Shown piece after piece: positions 12,397 through 22,608 of a DNA stretch of 64,000 nucleotides; positions within the stretch are counted from its first letter, which is position 1; the number at the start of each line of letters is the position of its first letter. The stretch comes from Marsupella aquatica. Lineage: Eukaryota > Marchantiophyta. Made by a program: the position numbers and the translations under genes. The stretch is taken from positions 20,522,001 to 20,586,000 of the forward strand of contig OZ316893.1 of NCBI GenBank assembly GCA_973895155.1, in the 5' to 3' direction. Below the pieces are notes generated by a model. It saw nothing but the letters and a program-made list of their open reading frames with translations, was not told where the DNA came from and searched no databases.

Positions 12397-13962
12397 TTTT
12401 GGGAGGAATCAGTGTCATATAGACCTGATTGGCAGTCAGGAGATGCTCGATTGAGAAAATTGCCAGTGAGATTTAGTGGACCTGTGGGAGACCCTAAATC
12501 CACACCATTGTCTTTGGCAGCATTCAGTGGTGTAATTGCTGGACCTGATGATTTGATTGAGGGTAATGCGCATGCAGCCAATGTTCCACCATTGGAGGAG
12601 TCTCACGAGGAGCACATCATGCGAGGATTACCTGTTGGCAATGTTGTGCCACCAGTGTGGGGTACTGCACAGGCCTTGCCATAGGCAGTAGCACGATTGG
12701 TACATGATGCATGGCGTCATGCTTTTACATCACAGTCAGGAGCAGAGCAGTCTCTTGCAGATGGACCTGTGACTCTTTCACCATTGGATACCACTCCTAT
12801 TGCTTGGCAATATCCACCGGAGGGTATTTGTTTGTTGGATCTTTTTGGTGGGATTAGCACTGGATTGGCTGCTATTCTTCAGGCAAGAATTCCTGTGCAT
12901 CGTTATTTGTATGTGGAGACAGATGAGACAGCACGGAGGGTCTCATTGCGACATGTGGCTATGTTGGTGGATAGATACCCACAGTTGCTGCCAGTGGATA
13001 CTGTTCGTGGTTATCAGCATGCACTACCTGCTGATATTTCATTGCTGGGGGCGGATCATCTACATCGTGTTGGCCCCATTGATTTGGTGATTGCTGGTTG
13101 GCCATGTCAGGGCCAATCTAGAGCTGGCATTGGGCATGGACTTCATGATCCACGCTCTGCATTGTTTTGGGAGATGTTACGGGTGCTGCGTCATCTCCAG
13201 CTACATCAGACACAGTCTCCAGCATATATTTCGGAGAATGTGCCATTGTTAGATGATGATCGTAGTCGGATTGTTGCCAGTGTTCACCAGGTGAGGTCTT
13301 GGATTGGACCTGCTGTGTTATTGGATGCTGCACGTGTGGGTTCTCGTGCATATCGTCCACGCTTGTGGTGGACTAATTTGATCCCATGTGAGGTGCTGAA
13401 GCGCGCATTTGACAGCATTCCACGCTCACTAGCCTTAGTGGTGGATGATATTTTGGATCCAGGGTATCGTGCACAAGGTGTGACCCAACCTGATAGACCT
13501 CCATTGGCAATGGTCAATGTAGTTGGGTGCCCACGTTGTGCATTACCCACTCTTGTAAGCCACTCTGTTTCATATGCATTCAGAGCAGGTGGCCCTGGAC
13601 TTGTGTGGGACACAGCTCTCCAGCAGTTAGTGGAACCTACTGCTGATGAGAGAGAGCGTGCTATGGGATTTTTGACTAGCACCACTGTAGTTGCCTCTAT
13701 GTAAGAGGGTTTGTGGCGCCAGGTTCTTGGTCAAGCAATGGACCTGAATTGTTTGACTTGGATTATCAGCTTGGGAGTAGCTGAACAGTTGTGGATGCGC
13801 TCTGCTGGGATTACTGATTGTCCCTTGGTGAGCTTGCGGTCCACTGAGACAGTACTGACCACAGCTGGGGGCGAGCAGACAGTCCATGGACCTATGGCAG
13901 GATTGGCCAAGGCTGGACAAATTGTTGAGCAGGGAGGGAATTCTCAATCTACTGCTAAATAG
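12343..13962 (+). pseudogene. C5-cytosine DNA methyltransferase domain within pol
   Basis: One frame runs from 12,343 to 13,962 with two internal stops (TAG at 12,682, TAA at 13,702). Between them lie the C5-methyltransferase motifs in the normal, non-permuted order: motif I LLDLFGGISTG (SAM binding), motif II YLYVETD, motif IV GWPCQGQS with the catalytic Cys codon at 13,105-13,107, motif VI SENV, and motif VIII-like YRPRLWWTN. An ERERAMGF segment follows. A motif X-like block (RQVLGQAMDLNCLTW) follows the TAA at 13,702, so the last part of the SAM site would be lost. The order differs from plant DRM enzymes, in which the motifs are rearranged. It sits between protease and RT, so it would be released from the polyprotein or act fused. 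Identity as a C5-MTase is strong; target context is unknown. Confidence 0.92.
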
Positions 13963-14104
13963 CAATCATCGGCTATCTCTTCTACCCTACAAAGAGATAT
14001 TAGGGATTTGGTGAAGAGTTGGGAACCATAACTTGACCCGAAGTTGACAGGGGAGGAGAGACGTTGCATGCATCGATTCCTGAAGAGTTACTGGAATTGT
14101 TAGC

Positions 14105-15001
14105 ATGAAAGATTTGGGGACATTAAAGGGTCTTGGTATTCAGATTGAATTGGCTAGTGATGCGCCAATCTTTCGTAGGCCATACCGTTACAATGACATG
14201 GAGAGAGCTCTGATTCAAAGTAGAACTCAAGATTTGTTGGAGGCTGGATTGGTGGAGATTTCATATGGGGAGTATGCATCTGCCACCGTGATGCCAGCCA
14301 AGAAGGATGTGCATGGCAATTACACAGATAGGTGCATGTGTGGTGATTACAGACCTATTAATCGCCAGACAAAATCTGATCGATATGCCATGCCCACACT
14401 TGAGGAGATCTTTGATGTTGTGGGGCATGCAAAGGTTTTCAGTTCATTGGATCTGAGGGCAGGGTACCATCAGCTTCCAATTAGGCATGCTGACAGGTCC
14501 AAGACAGCATTCTGGGGGATTGATTCTTATGGCAAAGATCGTTTGTATCAGTGGTTATTCTTACCATTTGGGTTGAAGAATGCACCAGCTGAGTTCTAGA
14601 GAGTCATGGATCGAATCCTTGCAGGTTTGGATTTTGTCAGATGTTATATTGATGATATTTTGGTCTATTCTTTTATTGTGGAAGAACATCAGCAGCACTT
14701 GCAGATTGTGTTGGAGAGATTGAGAGCACATGGGCTAAAGCTCCATCCTGGCAAGTATAAGTTTTTCCAAGACCAGATTGAGTATTTGGGCCACACTATA
14801 TACCCAGGGGGATTGGGTGTACAGCAGACTAAAGTGGAGGCCCTTACACAGATTCCTTGTCCTACTGACGTGAGTAGAGTTCGTGCATTCTTGGGATTGG
14901 TGAGCTACTACAGGAGGTATGTTAAAGGATTTAGCCAGCTTGCTAAACCTTTGACCATACTCACTAAGTTGGATCACGAATGGATTTGGGGTGATGACTA
15001 G
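14105..15001 (+). pseudogene. reverse transcriptase of the gypsy element
   Basis: The Ty3-type RT has the FRRPYRYN entry motif, FSSLDLRAGYHQ (catalytic Asp of motif A), LPFGLKNAPAEF, and YIDD at 14,646-14,657 (motif C), followed by the RAFLGLVSYYRRY connection. Two TAG stops interrupt it (14,597 and 14,999). The first falls exactly where Ty3 RTs have a conserved Gln after APAEF or APATF, so CAG to TAG is the simplest explanation. A frameshift around 14.1 kb separates it from the upstream methyltransferase frame. Confidence 0.9.
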
Positions 15002-15019
15002 GAGCATGCCTTTCAGGAG

Positions 15020-15457
15020 TTGAAGCAAAGGTTGGCATCATCCCCTATTTTGAGAAGACCCATTTCAGGCAGACCATTTCAGCTACACACTGATTGGAGT
15101 GGAGTAGGACTTGGAGCAGTGCTGACTCAGAAGGATGATGAGGGGAATGAGTTTGTTGTGGCTTATGCCAGTAGATCAAACAATTCAGCAGAGGCTAAGT
15201 ATAGCTCTTATGAGGGAGAGTGTTTGGCAGCAGTGTGGGCTGTTGCACACTTTCGTTGCTACTTGTTTGGTAACCCCTTCACCTTGATCACTGATCATCA
15301 GCCTCTTAAGTGGTTAATGGAGTCTGACAAGCTTACAGGGAAGCTTGCACGATGGGCATTGTTGTTACAGGAGTATGATTTCCAGGTGGTGCATAGGCCT
15401 GGAAAAGTGAACTTGGATGCAGATGGATTAAGCCGCAATCCATGTACCAGTCAGTAG
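15020..15457 (+). pseudogene. RNase H domain of the gypsy element
   Basis: In the same frame as RT, the segment has HTDWSGVGLGAVLTQ (first catalytic Asp), YEGECLAAVWAV (Glu) and LITDHQPLKWL (Asp), the standard Ty3/gypsy RNase H signature, ending with HRPGKVNLDADGLSR. It ends at a TAG (15,455-15,457) preceded by Gln, again a probable former CAG. It would degrade the RNA strand of the RNA-DNA hybrid. Confidence 0.9.
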
Positions 15458-15538
15458 GATGAGACTGGAGCCAGATGGCATGATGAGTCAGATAAGGAGA
15501 TGGTGCCAGGATGACATGCATCTACCTTTCTTTGTTGG

Positions 15539-16890
15539 GTGTCAGCATACAATGGATCTGTGGACTCTACCTCATTGGATGGAGTGGATGATGAGTCTTC
15601 AGATGTGGATGTTGGTGAGGTAACTTTTGGACAGCAAGATATTCACAATGATGTGAGAGTGTTGGAATATCTGCGCAGTGATTCTATTGTTGGCAGTGTT
15701 GATGCCAAAGAATGTGACAGGGTTCTACAAAGAGCCAAGAGGTTTCGATGGGAGGGAAACCATCTTTTGAGAGTACTGCATGATGGTAGAGTGTTGGTGG
15801 TCCCAAAACCATCACAGAGAGTACATTTGGTGCGACATGCGCACGAGGAGTTGGGTCACTTTGGTGTAAGGCGCACTTACAGCTTGCTGCAGACACAGTA
15901 TTGGTGGCGTGGTATGCACACTCATTTCCAACAGTTGATAGCTAAGTGTATGGTATGTGATAGAGTGAGAGCATCATTTAATGCTCCCACTCCCCAGTTG
16001 CACCCGTTGCCGATCATGGGTTTGGGATATCGTTGGAGTTTGGATTTTGCTGGTCCATTACCTCTTACCCAACGTCATAATCGGTATGTTTTGGTCATGG
16101 TGGAGCACTTCTCCAAGTGGATTGAGCTAGTGGCGTTGCCAGATAAAGCTAGTGGAGGAGTTGCTGCTACATTTTTGGATCGTGTACTCAGTCATTTTGG
16201 AGCACCAGCTAAGGTGTTGACTGATCAGGGAACTGAGTTCCGTGGAGAGTTTGTGTGAACAACCTCTGATTGATCATCGTACTACCTCTCGTGATCATCC
16301 TGAGGCAGATGGATTAGCTGAGAGAGTTGTGCAAATTGTGAAGAGAGGATTGCGTAAGTATGGCTTGCAGGTTGGTCATCTGGGAGATTGGGATCTCCAG
16401 CTACCTTGGTTAGCTATGGGCTACCGTTTCAGTCGGCAAGCATCACTTGCATCCTTCTCACCTTACTTTTTGCTCTATGGTAGAGAGCCAGATTTGCCAG
16501 CAGCTATTCGTCGTGATGCTGCATCAGTTGTGAACTTGGATGATCCTGATGTTTGGGTCAAGGTGTGTTCATTGAGAGCACGGGTATTTCAGCGAGTGAT
16601 GCCCATGGCTTTCGACAACCTTGCCATTGCCCAACATTGTGATACTTTGAGGTATGCCACTATTCGTGGAGGAAGTTACCGTGCAAACATTCGGCGATTT
16701 CATCCTGGTGATTATATTTATTTGCAGCAGACAGCACCCACGACACTTGATGTGATGACAGGCCGGACAATCTTACGTGTGCGTGAAGTGTTTCCTTCTG
16801 GTGTCCTGATGTTGGAGGGACGCGATGGTATGGTTTGGAAGGATCATGTGCGCAACTGTGCACCATGTCACCTTCCCAACATTGATGGTA
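15539..16890 (+). pseudogene. integrase of the gypsy element
   Basis: The HHCC zinc-binding module is visible (HEELGHFGVRRT with CMVCDR). It is followed by the catalytic core with LDFAGPL (first Asp) and LTDQGTEF (second Asp), and after a one-base frameshift near 16,250 by DHRTTSRDHPEADGLAERV (the Glu of the DDE triad). A further TGA at 15,512 lies between RNase H and integrase. The C-terminal part (HPGDYIYLQQ and following) is the usual integrase C-terminal SH3-like segment. No chromodomain is visible; a PHD finger follows instead. Confidence 0.88.
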
Positions 16891-16899
16891 CAATAGATC

Positions 16900-17072
16900 C
16901 AAGCTTGGCACATATTTGTGCTGGCTTAAAATGTATGTTGTGTGGATCTGCTCAGGGAGCAGCTACTATGTTGATTTGTGATAAGTGTTCTAGAGGATGG
17001 CACATGTCATGTTTGACACCACCATTGCAGGTGATTCCTAGTGGATCATGGTTGTGTCCTCAGTGTCGGTGA
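16900..17072 (+). pseudogene. C-terminal PHD finger fused to the gypsy integrase
   Basis: Within the integrase frame, after a short linker, the Cys4-His-Cys3 pattern of a PHD zinc finger is complete: CMLC, CDKC, GWHMSC, and a final WLCPQC just before the natural TGA end at 17,072. The conserved aromatic Trp two residues before the last Cys pair is present. PHD fingers read histone H3 tails; at the end of an integrase it may steer insertion toward chosen chromatin, in the way chromodomains do in chromoviruses (inference). Confidence 0.88.
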
Positions 17073-17236
17073 AGCCGACTAGTTATCATTTGTGTTCTCT
17101 TGGCAGATATGGATTGTAGGTAGGTGATCGATGGGGCTCACTTGCACTCGGCCTCCTGATCTTCACACCTAAAAAGGTGTATATCAACGTTGTAGAACTC
17201 ATGGCTAGCTAGAGTTAGGGGACCTTACTCCCAACT

Positions 17237-17903
17237 AGGGGGGCGATTGTGGGTTTTGGACATGTGTGGACATGAGTTCCACTTGTATTCCATTCTCTTG
17301 TGTTTGTGATGTGGCAGTATGACTATGTTTGGATGTATGTGACAAGCGATGTATGTTGTGTAGCAATGTGTATGCGCACGACAAAGCAATCAAAGGTGCA
17401 GCTGGGTCCAGTCAACCCTTTCTGCACTGAGGTGGCAAGGTGAGAGGCCAGATTCCCCGAGCGCTGCAACTGTTTCGTGATTTCCTAGTCGAGTGATCAT
17501 TTGTTAAGATGATTTGCTTTGTGCTTGGATTTAGTTTTATAGTCTGTTTGTGGGAGGTTGGTCAAATTTTTGACAAGAAAAAATCTGATTGAGCAATGGA
17601 GATTTAATTGCTTCGTGGTCTACGGGGAAGTCTAGTCTACCAAGAAAATAGTGGAATCGAGCCAATTCATGAATCTGCAGGCTAGATAGCAATATTACTA
17701 CAGTATCAGTTCAAAACATCCAAGCTTCAATGATGGTGAATGACATGGAATTCAGTCTACAGAGAAAGTAGGAAACTTGGGAATCAAGGGCCAATTCACT
17801 AATCCACAGGTTAGGTAGCAAATTTTTTTCTAGGATGAGTTTGGAGACAATCGCGGAACTCGACTACCTTAAAACTTAGCTTTGGCATCGCTGACTCCGA
17901 CGC
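17237..17903 (+). other. probable polypurine tract, remnant 3' LTR and repeat-like flank
   Basis: AGGGGGGCGAT (17,237-17,247) followed by TGTGGG has the form of a polypurine tract next to an LTR start, and lies shortly after the pol stop. The LTR end is not recognisable. From about 17,590 the sequence carries two imperfect copies of a CAATTCA-TAATC-CAGG module (about 17,660 and 17,790). The next LTR begins at 17,904. Confidence 0.45.
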
Positions 17904-19272
17904 TGTCGTGATAATTCAATTATTCATGATGAAATCATTACCACTAAGTATATAAGTAAGTATATAGGTTAGCTTTATATATTGTTACGGGGTAACTAAA
18001 TAATTTGACTATTATGTATGTGCATGCAAGGTAAGCAACTATGCAAACCACAAGATGCATGTGCAAATTGTTTTATTTGCATGCAATAGTCATTTTATGT
18101 GCATGCAAGATGAGCAAATGTGCAAGCCACAAGGTGCATGCACAAATTATTTTAGGTGCATGCAAATTGTTTTATTTGCATGCATTAGTTATTTTATGTG
18201 CATGTAAGGTGAGCAAATGTGCAAGTCACAAGGTGCATGCACAAATTATTTTAGATGCATGCAAATTATTTTAGGTGCATGCAAATTATTTTAGGTGCAT
18301 GCATTAGTTGTATTATGCGCATGCAAGGTGAGCAAATGTGCAAGCCACAAGGTGCATGCATGCACAAATTGTTTTAGGTGCTTGCATTAGTTGTTTTACT
18401 TGCATGCATTATTTGTTTTGATTGCAATAGTACTAGCACACATTCCTACGTTGGATGTGTGTCACTTGGCTTTCATCCAAGCGTTTGGGCGTAATCCATG
18501 CCCTCTTGGATTCAATATAAATAAAGTGGTGAGAGACACTCTCTCCTCATTCTCACATTTTGATAATTTTTGCGTCGAAGCGATCCTCTTTTCTTCTCTC
18601 ATCTTTTTCTTCTATTCTTTGCCTTATGTACATAGTAGTGGGGCATCATTTGGCCCGGATAGCAAAGGAATGAGTGATAAACTTATAGATGGGATCTTAG
18701 GGAACAACGTCTCTTTGAGAACTTAGGGGTGAGACATCTTTTGGCCCGGATAGCAAAGGAATAAGAGAGTCATTATGAATCCAGGAAGGAGAGATATCCA
18801 TAATTTTTCCTTTCGTAACCCATTTTTGGTTAGAGTCTATCTTTTAGACAAACTATCCATGAGGCAACATTTAACTTATCACTTTGGAGCTCAATTGTAG
18901 CTGTTGTTATGAGTTCTAATGAACCAATAATATACCCAGTAGTATCTTATCAAGAGGAGTGTGAGTGCATTATCTTTGTCCTTTATTGAAGTTATGGATC
19001 TAAATAGGAGTCCAAATAATATTCCTATTTCATTTTCTCTTGGAGATATTAGGATTATATGTCGTAAAAAAATTAGTTTCCGAGATGTGTTAATTCGCAA
19101 ATATGGTGAAGTAAAATTTAATAGTATATTAATTTCACCTAAACCTTTCTTAATATTCATCACCCTTTTTACAAGAATTATCATTTTGGTTTTAGTGTAA
19201 AACTTATGAGCATGCAAGGTTGACTTCATAAGAGCTAACATGCTCTTATCAGAAAACACGGTCACCCGGACA
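17904..19272 (+). mobile_element. truncated LTR of the second gypsy family (5' LTR plus start of internal region)
   Basis: The sequence starts TGTCGTGATAATTC and ends CACCCGGACA, the same ends as the two LTRs at 40,463 and 48,140, and is collinear with them over about 1.37 kb with visibly more substitutions. It is followed by TAAGTGG and several matching bases of the internal region seen after the 5' LTR at 41,876, so it is not a clean solo LTR but a 5' end of an older, deleted copy. A TATAAATAAA box lies at 18,516-18,525. Confidence 0.88.
18010..18410. repeat. GCATGC-rich minisatellite inside the LTR
   Basis: Degenerate units built from GTGCATGCAAGGTGAGCAAA, TGTGCAAGCCACAAGG, TGCATGCACAAATTATTTTA and TTTGCATGCATTAGTTG are repeated several times. 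The palindrome GCATGC recurs at nearly every unit. The same array is present in the two LTRs at 40.6-41.0 and 48.3-48.7 kb with different unit numbers. Confidence 0.85.
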
Positions 19273-22200
19273 TAAGTGGTGAGAATGCTAGGTGGCAAGG
19301 TCCACCACTGAGACTCAGGGAGTTATGAAATCTTGGAAACCAGAATTGAAGTGCCAGAAGTGGTGTTTCCAATGGTGAAACATTTAAATAAGCGAAAGTT
19401 GAAGATCAATTGTAGGGGCTATTTTTGTCTCTACAATAGTAGAGAATCGAGGGTCAATTCTAGAAAATGTCAAATGCAAAGGACCCAGGAACTACAGTAG
19501 AATTGAAGAGCCAACCCACACTTTCTGGAGTTAGTTATAATCTCTAGGGGAGCTGGGAATTGAGGGCCAAGTCTCAGAAGCAGATTCTATGGGAGCTACA
19601 GTAGAATTGAAAAACCAACCCACACTTTCTGGAGTTGGTTTATAATGTCTTGGTTGAGCTGGGCATTTATGGCCAAGTCTTAGAAGCAAAATTCTAAGGG
19701 AACTGAAATTCAAGAGCTAACTGAACATTTTGGAGTTGGTTTAGAATCTCTAGAGGAGCTGGAAATTGTGGGCCAATTCTCTGAACCCAAAGTCAAGGGA
19801 CCCAGAACTACAATCAAAAGGCCATCCGCACAATTTCTGTACTGGATTTTGGAGTTTTAATTTTTAATTTTTTTGTGTGGATTTTGGACTTACTGTAGGG
19901 GATGTATTGCATTAACCTGAAAGAAGCGACCATTATAGTTTTTGTAAGAGTTGTTTAGTCCCTTATGTGAGTCACTACAAGAACTTTCCTCAATGGTCAC
20001 TTCAACTTGGAGGTCAATCCAACAGTGTTGGCATACTAATGTGCCAGAGCTCTAGGGGCTCTTTTGGAAGTGATTTAGAAGCACTTGCTATTAGGACTAC
20101 CCTAGGCAATAAAATAGAGTCACTAGATTGAAATTGACCATAATTATTGAAATGGAAAACATAGACATATTCAAACCATGCTAGACTTGACTGAGGTCAA
20201 ACATTGAACTCATTAATTTGACAGTAAGTCTAGTACAATAGAACTCAGAAGGCCAATCATACATGCAAGGGGATCTCCTCACACAAGCGGGGTTGCATCT
20301 TTGACTGTAGTATGGATGAGGTCCAATACACTAAACAATACAACTGGAACAATTATGGTTTCCATTTTCTATACTCCACAGACCTTTTCAGTTGATTCAC
20401 AACAATAATGTGTCGTTCTCATCTTAGGCTCTAATAGGCAGCAGAAAGGGTCCACAAACTAATGTTACTTTTAGTTTGTTTGAAACTGAGAGATAGATAT
20501 TTTTTTAAACTGGCAAGAAAACAAAAGACACCCAACCAGGAAACATGATCACGAGGGCAAAAAACCCAATCAAAAAGAGTCTACAAAAACACCAAAAGGC
20601 AATAGGATGTGCCTTCATACATCTGCCGGGAACATTCTGCCAGATAACTTCAGCACTAACATTTACATTGCATCCTTGGAGACCTCACTAGTCTCCCGAG
20701 AGTAATTGCTCCCCCAAAATGCACTTCCTGACAGTTCTCATTGATGCTCTTGCCCAGGCAAACAAATAAAATTTATCACTCTTTCGAATCCAATCTCATT
20801 CTGCAGGATAAATTTATTCTGTGTATGCATTCCATCTTCCATTTTTGGACTCCAAGAAAATGCCCCAAATTATCTTTGTTCACACTCCATCTTTCAATAT
20901 TGGACTTCTACAAGAAAGTGCAGTCACTTTATCTCTCTTCACATTCTATCTTGCACTCTTGGACTTCTGCAAGAAAGTTCAATATTATGACTCTTCGCAC
21001 TCAAACTCAATTTTGCCAACGGCCGCAATAAAGTTTTCATTTTGTGTATTGCAAGGAAGTTGGTGATTTTATTCAATTATTCATAAGGTTTTGCCATTCT
21101 TTTCTGTTCCCCCACCATTTTTCCCCATTATGAGTCTCATACAATATATATTACATTGCCAAAGAACAAACTCTGTCACACTCTGGGAGACAAGATCCCT
21201 AAGGCAGGGACCCAAAACAACGGAGAAATTAAGGGCAACCACAGGAAGATCAAAGAGCCAAAAAAAGAGCCAAAAAAAGAGCCTGACATAATGACAAAGG
21301 AACTAGAGCCCTACTCTGTAGTAAATTGAAAAGCCTGGCTAAGCAACTGATTACACGCCACCAGAGGTTCGAGAAGCAGAATTTGTTTAGAGGCCCTAGA
21401 ACCGACAGCCTCCAGCCCTCCACAGAGTAGTCAATGTCTAAGCTGTGAATGTCTAAGCCCTCTAGTGCAACAAACCTACATGAAAGGGTCACAAAAGGAA
21501 GTTGTCTAGAGGCCCTAAAACAAACAATCTTGACCCCCCATAGAATTGTGAAGGCCTGAGGCCTTTGCAGTGCCCTTTGTAGTGCAACAACCCACACTTG
21601 TATACCCCTACTGTAGTCATTTCTGTCCAATTTTCATGACACTTTGGATAAGAGAAGTTGAAGAGCTGATAGACTGAGCACTTGAACCTCACACCCCTAA
21701 TGTGGGAGTGGTAAAAGACAAATGACTGCGCCCTTGACGAATTTTGAATTACTTTAACTGCGGTCCAGAACTCAAGTCACTCCTTAGCAGCAGTCTGGTC
21801 CGTCCTTCCAGGGGGCGTACGCGTACCTCGCGCATCTTTCTTCGCTGGCTGCTCTGAGACTGTAGCATGGGATAATTGGGGCAGAAAGCTCCCAAAGTGT
21901 GGGAAAGAAAGAAAGAAAGAGCAGGAAGTCAAATGTCATGCACAAACCTTGCCAGCGCTTCGAGAAGGCAGGACGAGGAGGAGGCTGGCAAAACTTTCCC
22001 CTATTTGAGAACTTGCAGAAGCATTTAGAAGGAAAATATCAATAACTGTTACCATCACTAAAAAGGGCTACAATTCCCACCCTTGGAAATTAGGACAAAC
22101 CATGTTTGGATGGGATCCCTTCGGTATTATTTCTTTGGACTGTTGGCCTTGACAGTTCCGTCAAAGGACACACTAAACAATCACATTCCTCAGTTCTCCA

Positions 22201-22608
22201 ACTACAATAGGTTAGTTAAACCAACAACATAACCTGTGAGGAGCTCTAGAAGTAAATTATTTGCTTGATATGAAAAAATTTGGTCTGGGTTTGATACCTG
22301 ATACCCTCCGACTCCGGTGCCACCTGTGTACTATACTCACCTTGCTCCCTCTCCTACCCTGTTTCTCCTGTTTCCCAATCCGTGACTCCTGCATGCTAAA
22401 AAGAATCAGTCTCCTTGGTTAAAATCTACCAATTCGTCGTCCTTGTAATGTTCATAAAGAAGGATCCGCTGGAGTATGGCTATGCCAAGTATGACTATGC
22501 CACTCGCATCCCATCTACGCTGCCGTCCCCCAAGAATCGCCTGAAAGGAAGCTCTTGGCTGAGAAAATCAGCGCTCAATCTATTGACATTAGTGGAAGAA
22601 AAGCCCTA
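19273..22608. other. intergenic, tandem repeat block, otherwise no gene recognised
   Basis: About 19,440-19,815 holds three to four degenerate units of roughly 100 bp, recognisable by CCAACCCACACTTTCTGGAG (about 19,511 and 19,616), TTTTGGAGTTGG (about 19,729) and a GGGCCAAGTCT / GGGCCAATTCT motif. Later sequence (20-22.6 kb) has a short GAAA microsatellite near 21,905 and no supported exon. The 3' UTR of the TTM gene should lie just below 22,609. Confidence 0.5.

Larger units (their letters stand above)
9989..17247 (+). mobile_element. decayed Ty3/gypsy retrotransposon encoding a DNA methyltransferase and PHD finger
   Basis: The internal region reads gag with two zinc knuckles, aspartic protease, C5-cytosine methyltransferase, reverse transcriptase, RNase H, integrase, then a PHD finger. 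The RT-RNase H-integrase order is that of Ty3/gypsy. Pol is broken by about ten in-frame stops and several frameshifts, so the copy cannot be autonomous. A purine-rich tract at 17,237-17,247 followed by TGTGGGTTTTGG fits a polypurine tract and 3' LTR start. I could not find a matching 5' LTR or primer binding site, so the outer limits are open. Retrotransposons carrying a DNA methyltransferase are known from dinoflagellates and the charophyte Klebsormidium; this is a member of that general class by architecture. Confidence 0.9.
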
